Below are positions 32,366-44,809 of a DNA stretch of 64,000 bases, piece after piece (positions within the stretch are counted from its first letter, which is position 1; every line of letters starts with the position of its first letter). Both the position numbers and the translations under genes were made by a program. The notes beneath the pieces were generated by a model. That model did not search any database, was not told the origin of the DNA, and saw only the letters and a list, made by a program, of their open reading frames with translations. Source of the stretch: Buddleja alternifolia (lineage: Eukaryota; Streptophyta; Magnoliopsida; Lamiales; Scrophulariaceae); the NCBI GenBank assembly GCA_019426215.1, contig CM033394.1:44638423-44702422 (forward strand), read 5' to 3'.

Positions 32366-33390
32366 TGGATTCAATCGAATGTTGAGGTTTAAAAGTAAAA
32401 ATGTTTCTACTACAATTTATTTTATGGATTAAATTTCGTGAATTGATGAGTCTAGTTCCTGCCGTTGTTGAACCGCCGAAATATTTACGGCGTAACTAAT
32501 CTTCAGATAATTTATAATTCGTATTGTTGAGAATTATTCTGAAGGAATTCGACCTCTGTTGCAAAATTCAATCCATGTGGAATGATTCATTGAGTTTGAT
32601 TTCTGGTGGTTAAATAAAAGGAATATGTGTTTTGGCTTCTTTTATTCAGTTTTCTTCCGCCGTAAATTTGCCTCTAATATGGGATTCAAATTTGAGATTT
32701 CATGTAAAATAAATATAGATCTGATAAGATGGGTTTAATTGAATAGTGCCTTGATTTACTTCGTTGAACAGAGTACTTATGGTGGTTAATTAAGTATGGG
32801 TTTTGTTCTTTTGTTTATCCTGTGCAATTCCTTTACCATGAATATGTCTTCTTGACCGTGGTTTTGGTTGGTCAAAAACTAGTATTAACATGGGTCAATC
32901 ATCTTTCATATTTCATGTCTATATATTAATGAGTGAAATATATATGTTTTATATTAAAGGATGCATGATGATTGATAGTTTTTTCATAACACCTTTTGTC
33001 ATATATATCATAATTGGTGTTTGCTGTTATGGTATAAAGAAATTTCTATTCAAATATTGGCTCAATTGTCTCTTTTGAGATGTATAACATTTGAAATTGA
33101 TTTAATTGAAACAAAATGTTGCCAAAATAACCTCTCTTGTGGAGATTAACTCAATTTTGGATGTTAAAAGGTTTTGTGTGTGTAATCCATGCAAGTATTT
33201 GATCGGCCCAAAGGAAGATCATTGCTTAATTGGGTTACATAGGTAATAAATATGTGGCGATTATTCGGTTTACGTGTGAACAATGGATCGGCCCAAAGGA
33301 AGATCAATTGTTTGACATAACTTATCGTCAATATTTGATTACTACACCAAGAATACCACTTACAAATTAATATTTCTGTCCAAAGACTAA
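32366..33390. other. copia-4 leader region
   Basis: Non-coding DNA between the 5' LTR and gag. The string TCGGCCCAAAGGAAGATCA occurs at about 33201 and again at about 33289. No tRNA primer site was recognised. Confidence 0.55.
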
Positions 33391-36300
33391 ATGTTAGCGT
33401 TGTGCCTGGTATCTTGTGATGGGTTTTTGCCTTTATTTGATAGTATATGTTTAAATTTCAGTACTTATGTGAGTTTGTTTTATTGTTTGTATGTTCTTTG
33501 TTCAGTTTCTGGTTCTGCTGCAAATATCTCTGCTAGTATAAATTCCATACCTATGTTGAATGGATCAAATTTTAAGGCATGGAAAGAGAGTTTGTTGATC
33601 ACTCTCGGAGTCATGGATCTAGACCTTGCGTTGAGACTTCCTAAACCCGCTGATCTCACTGCTGAGAGTACCTCTAATGCTAAGAGGGAGATGGAAAAGT
33701 GGGAGAAGTCCAATCGCATAAGTCTTATGATCATAAAACGTGTCATCCTAGAAGCATTCAGGAGCACTATGTCTTAAAAGGTAAATACGGCAAAGGAGTT
33801 CCTTGATGACCTCGAGAAAAGGTTTGCTAAGAATAAAAAGGCTGAAACTAGTACACTATTGGTAAACCTTATCTCTATATGGTATAAGGGCACTGGGAAC
33901 TTAAGGGAGTACATCATGGAGATGTCTCATCTTACTTCAAAACTTAAAGCACTCAAGTTGAATTTATCTAAGGACTTGTTAGTGCATCTTGTTTTAATTG
34001 CTCTTCCGGCACAGTTCAGTCAGTTTAAGGTGAGCTACAACTGTCAAAAGGACACATGGTCCCTAAATGAGCTCATCTCTCACTGTGTCCAAGAAGAGGA
34101 AAGGTTGAAGCAAGAGAAGATTGAAAGTGCTCATATAGCCAACACCTTTAAGGCCAAAAGGAAAATCAAGAAAAGAAAGAAGGATAAGGACACTGCTGAT
34201 AAAGCACCACATAAGAAATAGCAAAAGGAACAAACTCAGGATAGCTGTTACTTATGTAAGGCTCCCGGTCATATAAAGAAGCATTGCACCAACTACCACG
34301 CTTGGCATGCTAAGAAATGTATGCTTCCTAGTTTGGTTTGTTCTGAGGTTAATTTAACTTCGGTACCTGGACACACTTGGTGGATAGATTCAGGTGCAAC
34401 AACTCACATCAGTGTATCCATGCAAGGTTGCCTGAGCTACCGAAGGCCCAGTGATGGTGAAAGACACATCTATGTTGGCGATGGCAAGACGGCTGAAGTA
34501 GAGGCAATAGGACATTTTAGATTATTACTTAGAACTGGATTTTATTTGGATTTGATTGAGACTTTCATTGTACCGTCTTTTAGACGAAATATAGTTTCTA
34601 TTTCTGCATTAGACAAATTCGGTTATTCTTGTTCTTTTGGAAATAGAAAATTTGATCTTTTTCATAATTCAAAACTGGTTGGATCTGGTTCCTTGTCGGT
34701 TTATGATAATCTATACTTGTTAGATACTATTGCCTCATAGGATGAATCCTTGCATGTTAGTACTCGAGGTGTTAAGCGAAAATTAACCAGCGAAAATTCA
34801 GCTTCGTTGTGGCACAAACGATTAGGTCATATCTCCAAAAGGAGAATAGAGAGACTTGTGTCCGACGATATTCTCGATTCCCATAATTTCAATGATTTTG
34901 ATGCATGTGTTAACTGTATTAAAGGAAAACAAACAAATGTTAGGAGATTTGATGACAATAGGAAAGTAGAGGTCTTGGAACTTGTTCACACGGATATTTG
35001 TGGACCATTCCCTTCGGCTTCTTGGAATGGTCAACAATATTTCATCACGTTCATAGACGACTATTCAAGATATGGCTATCTTTATCTCATTCATGAAAAA
35101 TCACAATCACTGGATGTGTTCAGAAATTACAAAGCTAAAGTTGAAAATCAACTCAACAAAAGAATCAAAAGCGTTAGATCTGGCCGTGTTGGTGAATACT
35201 GTGGTAGATATGACGGTTCAGGTGAACAACGTCCAGGTCCATTTGAGAAATTCCTAGAGGAATGCAGAATCGTTCCACAGTACACTATGCTAGGGTCTCC
35301 GACCATGAATGGTGTTTCTGAGAGACGAAACAGAACACTTAAGGACATGGTGAGGAGTATGATCAGTCATTCTACCTTACCTCAATCACTCTGGGGAGAA
35401 TCTCTAAAGACCGCAGTGTATATTCTCAATAGAGTGCCAACTAAGGCAACTGCAATGACCCCTTATGAGCTTTGGACAGGCAAGAAGCCTAGTTTAAATC
35501 ACTTACACATTTGGGGATGTCCAGCTGAGGCAAGGCCTTACAAGCCAAATGAAAAGAAACTAGACTCCAAAACTATCAGTTGTTACTTTATTGGATACTC
35601 TGAGAGATCCAGGGGTTACAAGTTTTATGATCCCACTACCAAGTCTATTTTCGAGATGGATAATGCCTGGTTCTTTGAGAATGTCGAGTTTGCGGGGGGT
35701 GAAAGGACTAATGATTTTGTCTTTGAGGAAGAATATATAGATATTCCTCAAGTTGCTATTGATAATGATCAGGATCAGGCTTCCATACCTGACATTATTC
35801 AAGAAGCAACTCCGGATCAAGACAATATCAATCAACTCCCTGTTTAGGTTGTTTTAGAAGAACAAACTCTACAACCTCAAGAACTAATGCCATTAAGGAG
35901 ATCCACTAGAGAGAGAAAGAATGCAATTTCGGATGATTATATTGTGTTTCTTCAAGAACATGATTTTGATATTGGAGTGATGGAAGATGATCCAATCAAC
36001 TCCCATCAAGCCATGGAAAGTACTAACTCTCAAAAGTGGATCGATGCCATGAATGAAGAGATAAAGTCCATGATGGACAATGACGTGTGGGACCTGGTTC
36101 CATTGCCGGAAGGTGCAAAACCTATTGGTTGCAAATGGATATTTAAGACCAAAAGAGATTCGAAAGGCAATGTCAAAAGGTACAAAGCACGTCTTGTTGC
36201 TAAGGGCTTTACACAGAAAGAAGACATCGATTATAAAGAGACTTTCTCTCCGGTCTCATCGAAAGACTCTTTCAGGACAATAATGGCATTGGTGGCACAT

Positions 36301-37560
36301 TTAGATCTTGAGCTACATCAGATGGATGTTAAGACTGCGTTTCTCAATAGTAACATTGAAGAGACGATTTATATGGTGCAACCAGAAAACTTTGTATCGG
36401 GAGATTCAAAGAAAATGGTTTGTAAATTAAAGAAATCCATCTATGAGCTTAAGCAAGCATCTCGTCAATGGTATCACAAGTTCCATCAAGTTATCACCTC
36501 ATTTAGTTTTGAGATGAATATAGCAGATGATTGTGTGTACCACAAGTTCAGTGGGAGTAAGTATACCTTTTTAATCTTGTATGTCGATGATATATTGCTT
36601 GCCACCAACAATATAGGCATGTTGTGCGAAACCAAGCAATTTCTAGCTAAGAACTTTGAGATGAAAGATCTTGGTGACACCTCTTTTATTAGGGATCCAG
36701 ATATACCGAGATCGATCTCGGGGTATTCTTGGATTGTCACAAAAGAGCTATATCGAGAAAGTTCTTCAGAGATTTGGCATGCAAGACTGTAAACCAGGAG
36801 ACATCCTGTTGCTAAGGGAGCTAAGTTTAGTTTAAGTAAATGCCCCAAGAGTGTCTTTAAAACTAAGGAAATGCAGAAGATTCCTTATGCTTCGGCTGTA
36901 GGGAGTCTAATGTATGCTCAGGTATGTACGCGTCCGGATGTTGCGTACATTGTTGGAATGTTAGGGAGATATTTAAGTAACCCAAGAATGGATCACTAGA
37001 AAGCAGCCAAGCGAGTCATGCGGTATTTACAAAGAACAAAGGGATACATGCTCACATACAAGAAATCAGATCAATTGGAGATCATAAGCTATTCTGATTC
37101 TGATTTCGCTAGATGCGTTGATAGTAGAAGATCCACTTCGGGCTATGTCTACCTGCTTGCTGGAGGAGCCATTTCATGGAAGAGTGCTAAAAAGACACTC
37201 GTAGCCTCCTCCACCATGGCAGCGGAGTTCGTAGTGTGTTATGAGGCGTCCAATCATGGAATATGGCTGAGGAACTTTATCACTGGGCTACGGATTTTAG
37301 ATGGTATAGAAAGACCACTTAAGATATTCTGTGACAATAGGTCTGCAGTGTTGTATTCCAATAACAACAGGAGCTCAACGAAGTCTAAGTATATAGAAAT
37401 CAAGTTCTTAGTTGTGAAAGAAAGAGTTCAGAGTGGGCAGATGTCTATAGAACATATAGGTACAAACTCCATGGTTGCGGATCTGCTTACTAAAGGGTTA
37501 CCACCCAAGGTCTTTCATGAGCACACTGCTCATATGGGTGTGGTAGCACTTGAGGATATT
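33391..37560 (+). pseudogene. copia-4 gag-pol, broken by in-frame stops
   Basis: Nearly all of it lies in one frame, interrupted by stops at 33775, 34219, 34738, 35845 and 36790, plus a pair of compensating frame changes near 36690-36800 and a stop near 36999. Modules in order: gag (PMLNGSNFKAWKESLL); zinc knuckle CYLCKAPGHIKKHC; protease WWIDSGATTHIS; GAG-pre-integrase [10 protein letters not shown]; integrase, where the Asp of the usual SDNGGEY-type block is lost (RSGRVGEY); RT with KARLVAKGFTQKEDIDY and LILYVDDILLAT; RNase H with SYSDSDFARCVD and RRSTSGYVYLL. The first 50 or so codons from 33391 look non-coding; gag proper starts near 33540. Non-functional. Confidence 0.9.
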
Positions 37561-38028
37561 CAGTTTAGTGGGAGTTTGTGTCTTTTATTTGCTTTTGGTT
37601 GTAGACATTTGCATTTGGTTATTTGGTTTATGGTTTATGGTTATTTGGATTATGGTTATGAATATTTTAGTTATTTCGGAATTAAAGTTTATGATTTATG
37701 TTAATCTCTGAACATGTTTGAATGATCTCACTAAGGTTTAAAGGAGGATCACCAGTTGAAAATATGCATGCTAGGATCGCATGGCATGTAATTTTCATGC
37801 TATACATCCATACTTGATCCATGTCATTTGGTTATATCAATATACGTGACCATTGATAGGTTTAGTCACGATTATATGTGATGAAAACCGCTTTGATTCT
37901 ATGTTGGTATAATTGATGGACCGGATTGTTTGAAAAATTGCTTAAGGTAATGATGACGAAATTTGGAGTACTCATAAGATTATTTAATACACAGTTATAA
38001 GGTGACACATATAACCCAAGTGGGAGAT

Positions 38029-38356
38029 TGTTGGATTTAGAATCCAATATATATATGGGCAATATGTGAAAGTCGTGTATTAATAGTCATCATATTAATT
38101 GAGCCAAGATTATGTGATCAATTAAGATATATGGTATTTTAGGTTCTAAAGCAATTAAGGAAAGTATGGGATTTTATAGGATATTATGTGTAGAAGCCAA
38201 TTATTTTATTTCCTCTTCTTATGATGGGCTAAATGGAAATAAGAATAATAACTTATTATAAAAGGGTTGTGGTCCCCAAATCATACGTATCGTTCTATTC
38301 TTCTAATTCCCCATCTTCAGAGAGAATTGAGAGAATCCTAGAGAAACTCAAAAGAC
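38029..38356 (+). repeat. copia-4 3' LTR (end uncertain)
   Basis: Second copy of the copia-4 LTR; same comments as for the 5' copy. The small open frame at 38233-38565 spans its end and has no motif. Confidence 0.75.
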
Positions 38357-38604
38357 TACGTATTGATTTGGAAGACCAACCGCGAAAACTCAAGAATTCA
38401 AGAATTAATCTGATATGGCTGATTCAGTTACGCTTCCGATTTAATGTTTATTACGTGATTATCATGAAGTTCAAAGATCTGGGGCTATATAAATTTACTA
38501 ACATGTCACGGTTAACAATTTGTAGATACATTAGAATAAGACCTTGTCTAGATACATTACAATAAGCCCCTGCAACTTGGAACAACTGAATCCAATAAGC
38601 CAAA

Positions 38605-38995
38605 CACTACAAAAAAAATGATTATTGCCCATGTCAATATGGTCATGGTGAAAAGTCCATTTGCCATGGTTAAAATCAATTGACCACGGCTTTGGTTGTG
38701 GTATTTGCAAGCATGGCCAAAACATTTACCATGGCTTATAGTCATGGTCAATATTTTGTTCATTGTAAAGACCATGACTTTTAGCCATGGTAAAAAAGTG
38801 ATATGTTAACATTTTTTCCACCATGGCTAGTTAGTGCTTAAAATTGTTAGCATTCTTTTTCACCATGGCTAACTTTAGTGTGGCTATATAAAACATTTAC
38901 CACGGCCAAATTAGTCATGAGCTTAGAACGTTATAGACCACGGTTTTAAGTCATGACATATATTTTCATTGTCAATACTCAATTTTCTTGTAGTG
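38605..38995. mobile_element. CACTA-type MITE, 391 bp
   Basis: Starts CACTACAAAAAAAATGA and ends TTTTCTTGTAGTG, so the termini are inverted CACTA ends, and 3 bp AAA flanks both sides (38602-38604, 38996-38998), the target-duplication size of the CACTA superfamily. The interior has no transposase but many copies of a short CCATGGC/CCACGGC-centred motif in both orientations. Confidence 0.88.
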
Positions 38996-39853
38996 AAAGC
39001 AAAAGTTTATGAAGATATGCAGAATAATGTGCTCATTTATCTGCACTATTAACCACCCTATAACAGCAGCCGGTGGTCACTAACTTAGGCAACTCTAGTT
39101 ATATTATTCATGAACAATCAGACATTGTAAGGAAATAAATTCCAAAAAGAAGTAAATAGAAAATGTCTCAAATCAACGATTAAGTTTCGATGTCAACTGA
39201 TAACCAAAGATTAGGCTCTTTAATCCAAGATATCTTGATTACTATAGTTTATATATATTATGGTTTCAAATTTTGCTCGATTATCATTTAGAAACGAAAA
39301 AAAACAGAAATCTTATTTACTTTTTGGAAAGTCTCATCAATTTGAAAATTTAAAACTAAAGTAGTAATTAGTGCAATATCATAAATTTGAAGAGTCAAAA
39401 TTGAAATGGTACTTTGCTCAATTTATAGTAAGAAATAAATGATCAATTCGTGATTAAAAAGTACAAGAGGAAAAAAAAATAGGGTAATAGAGTGGCCAAG
39501 GGCTATTGTGAGTGCTCTTCAACAATATGAGCATGCTTTTAAATTTACTGTAGTAATGAACCCATATAAGTTAACATCTGCCAATAAAACAATAACAAGA
39601 AGCCTATTAAAATCAAAATCGTACAAAAAACAAAAATAGAAAAAGCAAGAAAATATGTAAATGCCAACACCTTTACCTTCGTACGTAGATTAGCCTCCAA
39701 TTCTTGCTGGTTGTCATGTCGGTAGGTTTTTCAAAAACTACCCATATTAATGTGGTTTGATATGAAATAAAAAAGGTTATAAAAGTTTACGGCAAGTTGA
39801 AGGATGATGAAACCGATCGGTGATGCTGGTAAAAGGGGTAATTCAGTGGCGAG
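38996..39853. other. Intergenic
   Basis: AT-rich spacer between the CACTA MITE and copia-5. No coding frame or RNA gene recognised. Confidence 0.6.
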
Positions 39854-39858
39854 CCTCA

Positions 39859-40085
39859 TGATAAAATTCATACAATTCATGAATCCTTACAAAACAATAA
39901 CAACAGCAAAGAAGAGAGAATATGAATATTATTTGATAGTGAATTGGTAAGTTAAAAAAACAAGTAGTTTAGTCCCTTTATATAAGGTCTAATACAAGGG
40001 ACATAGTAATGGTTTTCCTATGTGGGACATTTTACAAATACTAACTTAACACAAATACTACTCAAACATAACTCAAATGCTAACA
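39859..40085 (-). repeat. copia-5 3' LTR
   Basis: 227 bp, near-identical to 44578-44804. TTATATAAGG near 39979 contains a TATA-like element readable on the minus strand. Confidence 0.95.
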
Positions 40086-40092
40086 TCCTCTC

Positions 40093-43000
40093 TCAAGCTC
40101 GCGATGGTGCAGAGAGAAGCATCGAGAGTTTGCCAAGAAAGAAACGATGACGCTGTAAGGTATGCGCCTTTGTGAAGAAATCTGCAAGTTGCATCGAAGA
40201 TGAGACAAATGGCAAGGATAGAGTGCCTTGTTGAAGATGATACCGAATAACATGACAATCAATTTCAATGTGCTTGGTACGTTCATGAAAGACTGTGTTG
40301 TGTGCAATCTGAATAGAACTCTTATTATCGCAGTACATCGGTGTCGGTGAGGTAAGAGAGACACCCATATCATCCAATAACCAACGTAACCATACAATCT
40401 CACACGTAGTAGAAGCCATAGCACGATACTCTGCCTCGGTTGAAGAGCGAGAAACAACATCTTATTTCTTACTTTTCCATGAAATGAGAGAATCTCCTAA
40501 AAAACACAATAACCAGTAGTGGATTTCCGATCAGTCGGGTCGCTAGCCCAATCTGCATCAGAAAATGCACGGAGCTCCAAGGATGAGGTCGATGGAAATA
40601 AGAGACTTTGATGAATTGTTCCTCGAAGATAACGAAGAATACGCACAACCGCAGCCCAATGTACAGATGTAGGAGCACAAACAAACTGACTGACAATGTG
40701 AACAGCATATGCAATGTCAAGACGAGTAATGGTGAGGTACACCAGGCTACCCACAACTGAACGATACAAAGTGGAATCAAGAAGAGGATCCCCGTCAGTA
40801 GGAGTATAACGAACATTGACCTCAAGAGGAGAGTCAACCATACGAGTATCTGTGAGACGAGCCCGCTCAAGAATATCTGCAGTGTACTTAGACTGAGAGA
40901 GAAGATATCCCTTCTCAGAATAAGCCACCTCAATGCCTAAAAAGTAACGTAGATGACCTAAATCTTTCATCTCAAAGCGACGAGACAAAGTAGATTTTAG
41001 GTTTGTGATACCATCAATATCGTCACCTGTAATGATCATATCATCAACATATAACAAGAGCAAAATACGACCTGCATGGGATGATTTAACAAATATTGCC
41101 GAATCATGACTACTTGAAATAAAGCCAAGAGAAGATACTACAGTGGAGAACTTGTCGAACCAAGCTCGTGGTGCTTGTTTGAGACCATACAAGGCCTTCT
41201 TAAGCCTGCACACCTGCCCTGGACTATGAGAAACACCTAGTGGAGGAACCATGTAGACTTCCTCCTGAAGATCCCCATTCAAAAAGGCATTTTTAACATC
41301 CATTTGTGAAATATGCCAACGACGAACAGAGGCTACTGCAATAAGAACCCGGACTGATGTCATTTTTGCAACCGGTGCAAAAGTCTCCTCATAATCCATA
41401 CCATACTCCTGATCAAAACCTTTTGCAACCAAACGAGCTTTATATCGCTCAATAGAACCATCAGATTTGGTTTTAATCTTGTACACCCATCGAGAACCAA
41501 TACTTTTCTTTCCAGACGGTAAAGAAACCAAATCCCAAGTACCAGTTCTGTCTAAAGCAGACAGTTCCTCACTCATAGCCTCTTGCCAGAGAGGATCACA
41601 AGCTGCCTCAGAGTAAGAGGTAGGCTCACAGATAGAATTAATAGAAACTAAAAAGGAGGCGAATGATGGAGAATAGCAAGAATAATCATAATCAGATACC
41701 TGGGTAGATCGAGGAATGCGTTTAGGATAGCGAGGTGGAACAGGATCCGCAATCACAAGAGGTTCTGGAATAGTCGTAGGAGGGGGTCGAGTATCAATAT
41801 CATGGGACCTGCCAGAAGACTGAGAAGTAACAGATGATATAGGTGTAGAATCAGATGTGCAATCTGTAGTGAAAGGATCAATCTCAACAAGGTCAGATTT
41901 TGACATGCTATGTGAAGTAGATGGGCTGGAGAAGAAAGGAACATACTCAATAAAAGAAACATTACGAGACACATACAATTTTCCAGAAACTGGATCATGA
42001 CAACGGTAACCTTTTTGTCCATCCCCATATCCAAGAAAAACACAAATAGCAACACGAGATGATAACTTAGTGCGCTCTGCATGCGGACGTAAGACAAAAC
42101 ATGTAGAGCCAAAAACTCTCAAATGGGAATACAGTGGGGTGCGACCAAATAGTCTAGCATATGGAGAAATTCCCGAATTATGAGAGGTAGGGATCCTATT
42201 AATAAGATAAACAGATGTAAGGACAGCTTCTCCCCAAAATTCGTTAGGGACACTAGCAGACAAAAGCATAGATCGGGCTGTTTCAACAATATGTCTATGC
42301 TTTCTCTCGGCTACCTCATTCTGTTGTGGGGTATCAGTACAAGAAGATTGATGTATTGTACCATCAGCTTTGAAAATACCAGAAGGATCTCTACTAGTAT
42401 ACTCACCCCCTAAATCAGCCCGAAAACATTTAATAATGGCAGAATGTTGAGTTTTCACATAGGCTTGAAATTCAGTATAAGTATGAACAAAAGCAGAACG
42501 TCGTTTCAGCAAATAAACCCAACAATAACGAGTGTAATCATCAATAAAAGACACATAATATCTAGAGCCTCCCTTAGTGGAGATAGGTGTCGGCCCCCAA
42601 ACATCAGAATGAACTAGATCAAATGGTGCAGAAGAAGTAGAAGTACTCAAATTAAAAGGCAAAGCAGAAAATTTTCCAAGTTTACATCCACTACAATCAG
42701 AAATATCATCGGAAGGTAAATCACCAAGAATACCAGTAGTACACATATAACGTAGGCGAGATCCTGATACATGACCGAGTCTAGAGTGCCACAAATAAAA
42801 TTTCGAGGAAGAAGGTGTCAAATGAAAAGAAGATAAATTAACACGCATAGCTGCTGCATGTGTAGGAAGATGCAACTCATCCAAAACATAGAGACCTTTC
42901 CCCTTTCTACACCCTGTCCCAATCACTCTCTTGGATTTTAGATCCTGCACATAACAAGAATTTGGGAAAAGGTCAACAAAACATCCAGAGTCACATATTT

Positions 43001-44346
43001 GACCAGCTGAAGCAAGATTCATATGTAATTTTGGAATGCAATAAACATCAGGTAAAGATATAGTAGATGTATGAATGGTAGCAATGCCTGTTAATGACAT
43101 ACGTGTGCCATCAGCAGTCACAACAGAAGTGGAGGGAGGGTCAGAAGATATGGATATAAAAGCAGAAGAATCAGGAGACATATGATTTCCAGCTCCAGAG
43201 TCCAAAATCCATGAAGACGAATTGATACCTGGGCCAATAGATGGTGCAGAAAGAGCATATGACTGAGGATTACTTTGAAATTGCTGGAAGGCGAGAAACT
43301 TCTGAAATTGGTCAGTTACGGAATCAATATTGGGACTCACAGAAGTTCCTGAAGCTGAGTGATCAATGGAGGGCATGAAGGCAGCCTGAGTAGGTGTATA
43401 AAAGTTCTGGGACTGACCCCCAGAATATGGCTTCTGTTGCCCGGCATGATGTTGTTGCAAAGGCTTCCGTCCTTGTGACCCTGACTGTGGAGGCTTCCAA
43501 CCTTGCCCTGACTGTAGAGGTTTCCAACCTTGCCCTGACTGCGGAGGCTTCCAACCTGACGCCTTACGTAGCTCAGGACATTGAGCCTTCCAGTGCCCTA
43601 GTTGCTTGCAATAATTACAATTGCCTATGACAGATGCTTTATACTGTTGTGTAGGGGCTGCAAAGACCGATCCAGATGAAGAAGCTGCCAAAACCGAAGT
43701 AGAAGCAGTATGCACCCCCTTTAGACTCTTCAAACAAATTTCTTCAGCCATAAGTTCATTTACCACATCTTCAACAGATGGTAAGGGTTTGCGGTGCAAA
43801 AGGCCTGAACGACAATTTTCAAATTCTGGGCGAAGACCCATCAGTAGCTGAACAAGACGGTCTTCATCTCTACATTTAATATAAGCAGCACATGCTTGTA
43901 ATTCAACAGATTCTGTCAAAGCTAACTGATCCCAAAGAGTAGTCATTGCACAAAAAAAAACAATCCTAAATACCCAAATCATTCTGTACTAGTGCACGAA
44001 TTTCAGATTGTAATTGATATTTAACAGCAAAATTATTCTGCACAAACAGTCTTGACAAATAATCCCAAATCTCTTTAGCATTGTTGAACTTGGCCAATTG
44101 GACTCCAATTCTTTGTTCAACAGAGTTGTTGATCCAAGTAATAATTTTTGAATTATTGGCCTCCCAAACACAAAACAATTCGTCAAATTTTTCATCTCCA
44201 GTTTTAGGACATTTGGCTTTTCCAGAAACGTAGTCCCAAAGTCCTTTCCCCTTTAAAAAATTTATCATCACATAACTCCAATACGAATAATTCTTTCCAT
44301 CTAAACGAACACCAATAGATTGCAATGAATCGTCACCTCCAGCCAT
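40093..44346 (-). pseudogene. copia-5 gag-pol, three small lesions
   Basis: ATG at 44344-44346 (MAGGDDSLQSIGVRLDGKNY). Gag runs to about 43970, where a frame change falls beside a run of T (minus strand). A 1161-codon stretch follows: zinc knuckle CNYCKQLGHWKAQC, Gln/Gly/Pro-rich tandem repeats (WKPPQSGQG), protease WILDSGAGNHMS, GAG-pre-integrase LWHSRLGHVS, integrase with RADLGGEY and TPQQNEVAERKHRH, RT with KARLVAKGFDQEYGMDY and LLLYVDDMIITG, RNase H with FSDADWASDPTDRKSTTGY. At 40497 a second change lies in a T-run, then one in-frame stop near 40466, and the RNase H end continues to 40093 (WLRWLLDDMGV, CDNKSSIQIAHN). The catalytic motifs themselves are intact. Confidence 0.92.
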
Positions 44347-44565
44347 TGAAAACAACGTAAACAGAAAAAATCCCAAATAACAAGCAACAATCCCAAGCAA
44401 CAAAATAACAAGCAACAATCCCAACAAATCCAATAAGAAACTAGTTATGCAACATCAACAAAGAAATCCAGAGTTAGAGCAGATCTCACCAAGGAAATGC
44501 GGAAGTGGTGGAACAGAAACGAACTCTCCAATCAGAGAATCGAAGCCAGCAAAAAATTAACTTGG

Positions 44566-44577
44566 GCTCTGATGCCA
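44566..44577 (-). other. copia-5 primer binding site (initiator Met-tRNA, one variant base)
   Basis: Minus strand reads TGGCATCAGAGC, directly beside the 5' LTR. It differs from the standard TGGTATCAGAGC by one base. Confidence 0.85.
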
Positions 44578-44804
44578 TGATAAAATTCATACAATTCATG
44601 AATCCTTACAAAGCAATAACAAGAGCAAAGAAGAGAGAATATGAATATTATTTGATAGTGAATTGGTAAGTTAAAAAAACAAGTAGCTTAGTCCCTTTAT
44701 ATAAGGTCTAATACAAGGGACATAGTAATGGTTTTCCTATGTGGGACATTTTACAAATACTAACTTAACACAAATACTACTCAAACATAACTCAAATGCT
44801 AACA
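44578..44804 (-). repeat. copia-5 5' LTR
   Basis: 227 bp, identical in length to the other LTR. It starts right after the primer site complement on the plus strand. Confidence 0.95.
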
Positions 44805-44809
44805 CCTCA

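Larger units (their letters stand above)
32037..38356 (+). mobile_element. copia-4: decayed Ty1/copia element
   Basis: About 6.3 kb. Similar LTR sequences start TGTTGGATTTATAATCC at 32037 and TGTTGGATTTAGAATCC at 38029, the latter preceded by the purine tract AAGTGGGAGA. Similarity is lost after about 329 bp at both ends (32365 and 38356), so the true LTR 3' ends and a target duplication were not found. The coding region is full of stops but mostly in one frame. Confidence 0.85.
39859..44804 (-). mobile_element. copia-5: young, slightly damaged Ty1/copia element
   Basis: 4.9 kb, minus strand, with short 227 bp LTRs that differ at about three positions, and a perfect target duplication CCTCA (39854-39858, 44805-44809). 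LTRs start TGATAAAATTC and end AATGCTAACA. The primer site and a nearly full gag-pol are present. High LTR identity implies recent insertion; the few frame changes sit mainly at homopolymer runs. Confidence 0.95.

Noticed and set aside
32890..33078. Small hydrophobic protein gene in copia-4 leader
   Set aside because: AT-rich leader between LTR and gag; composition alone gives hydrophobic codons, and there is no supporting motif.
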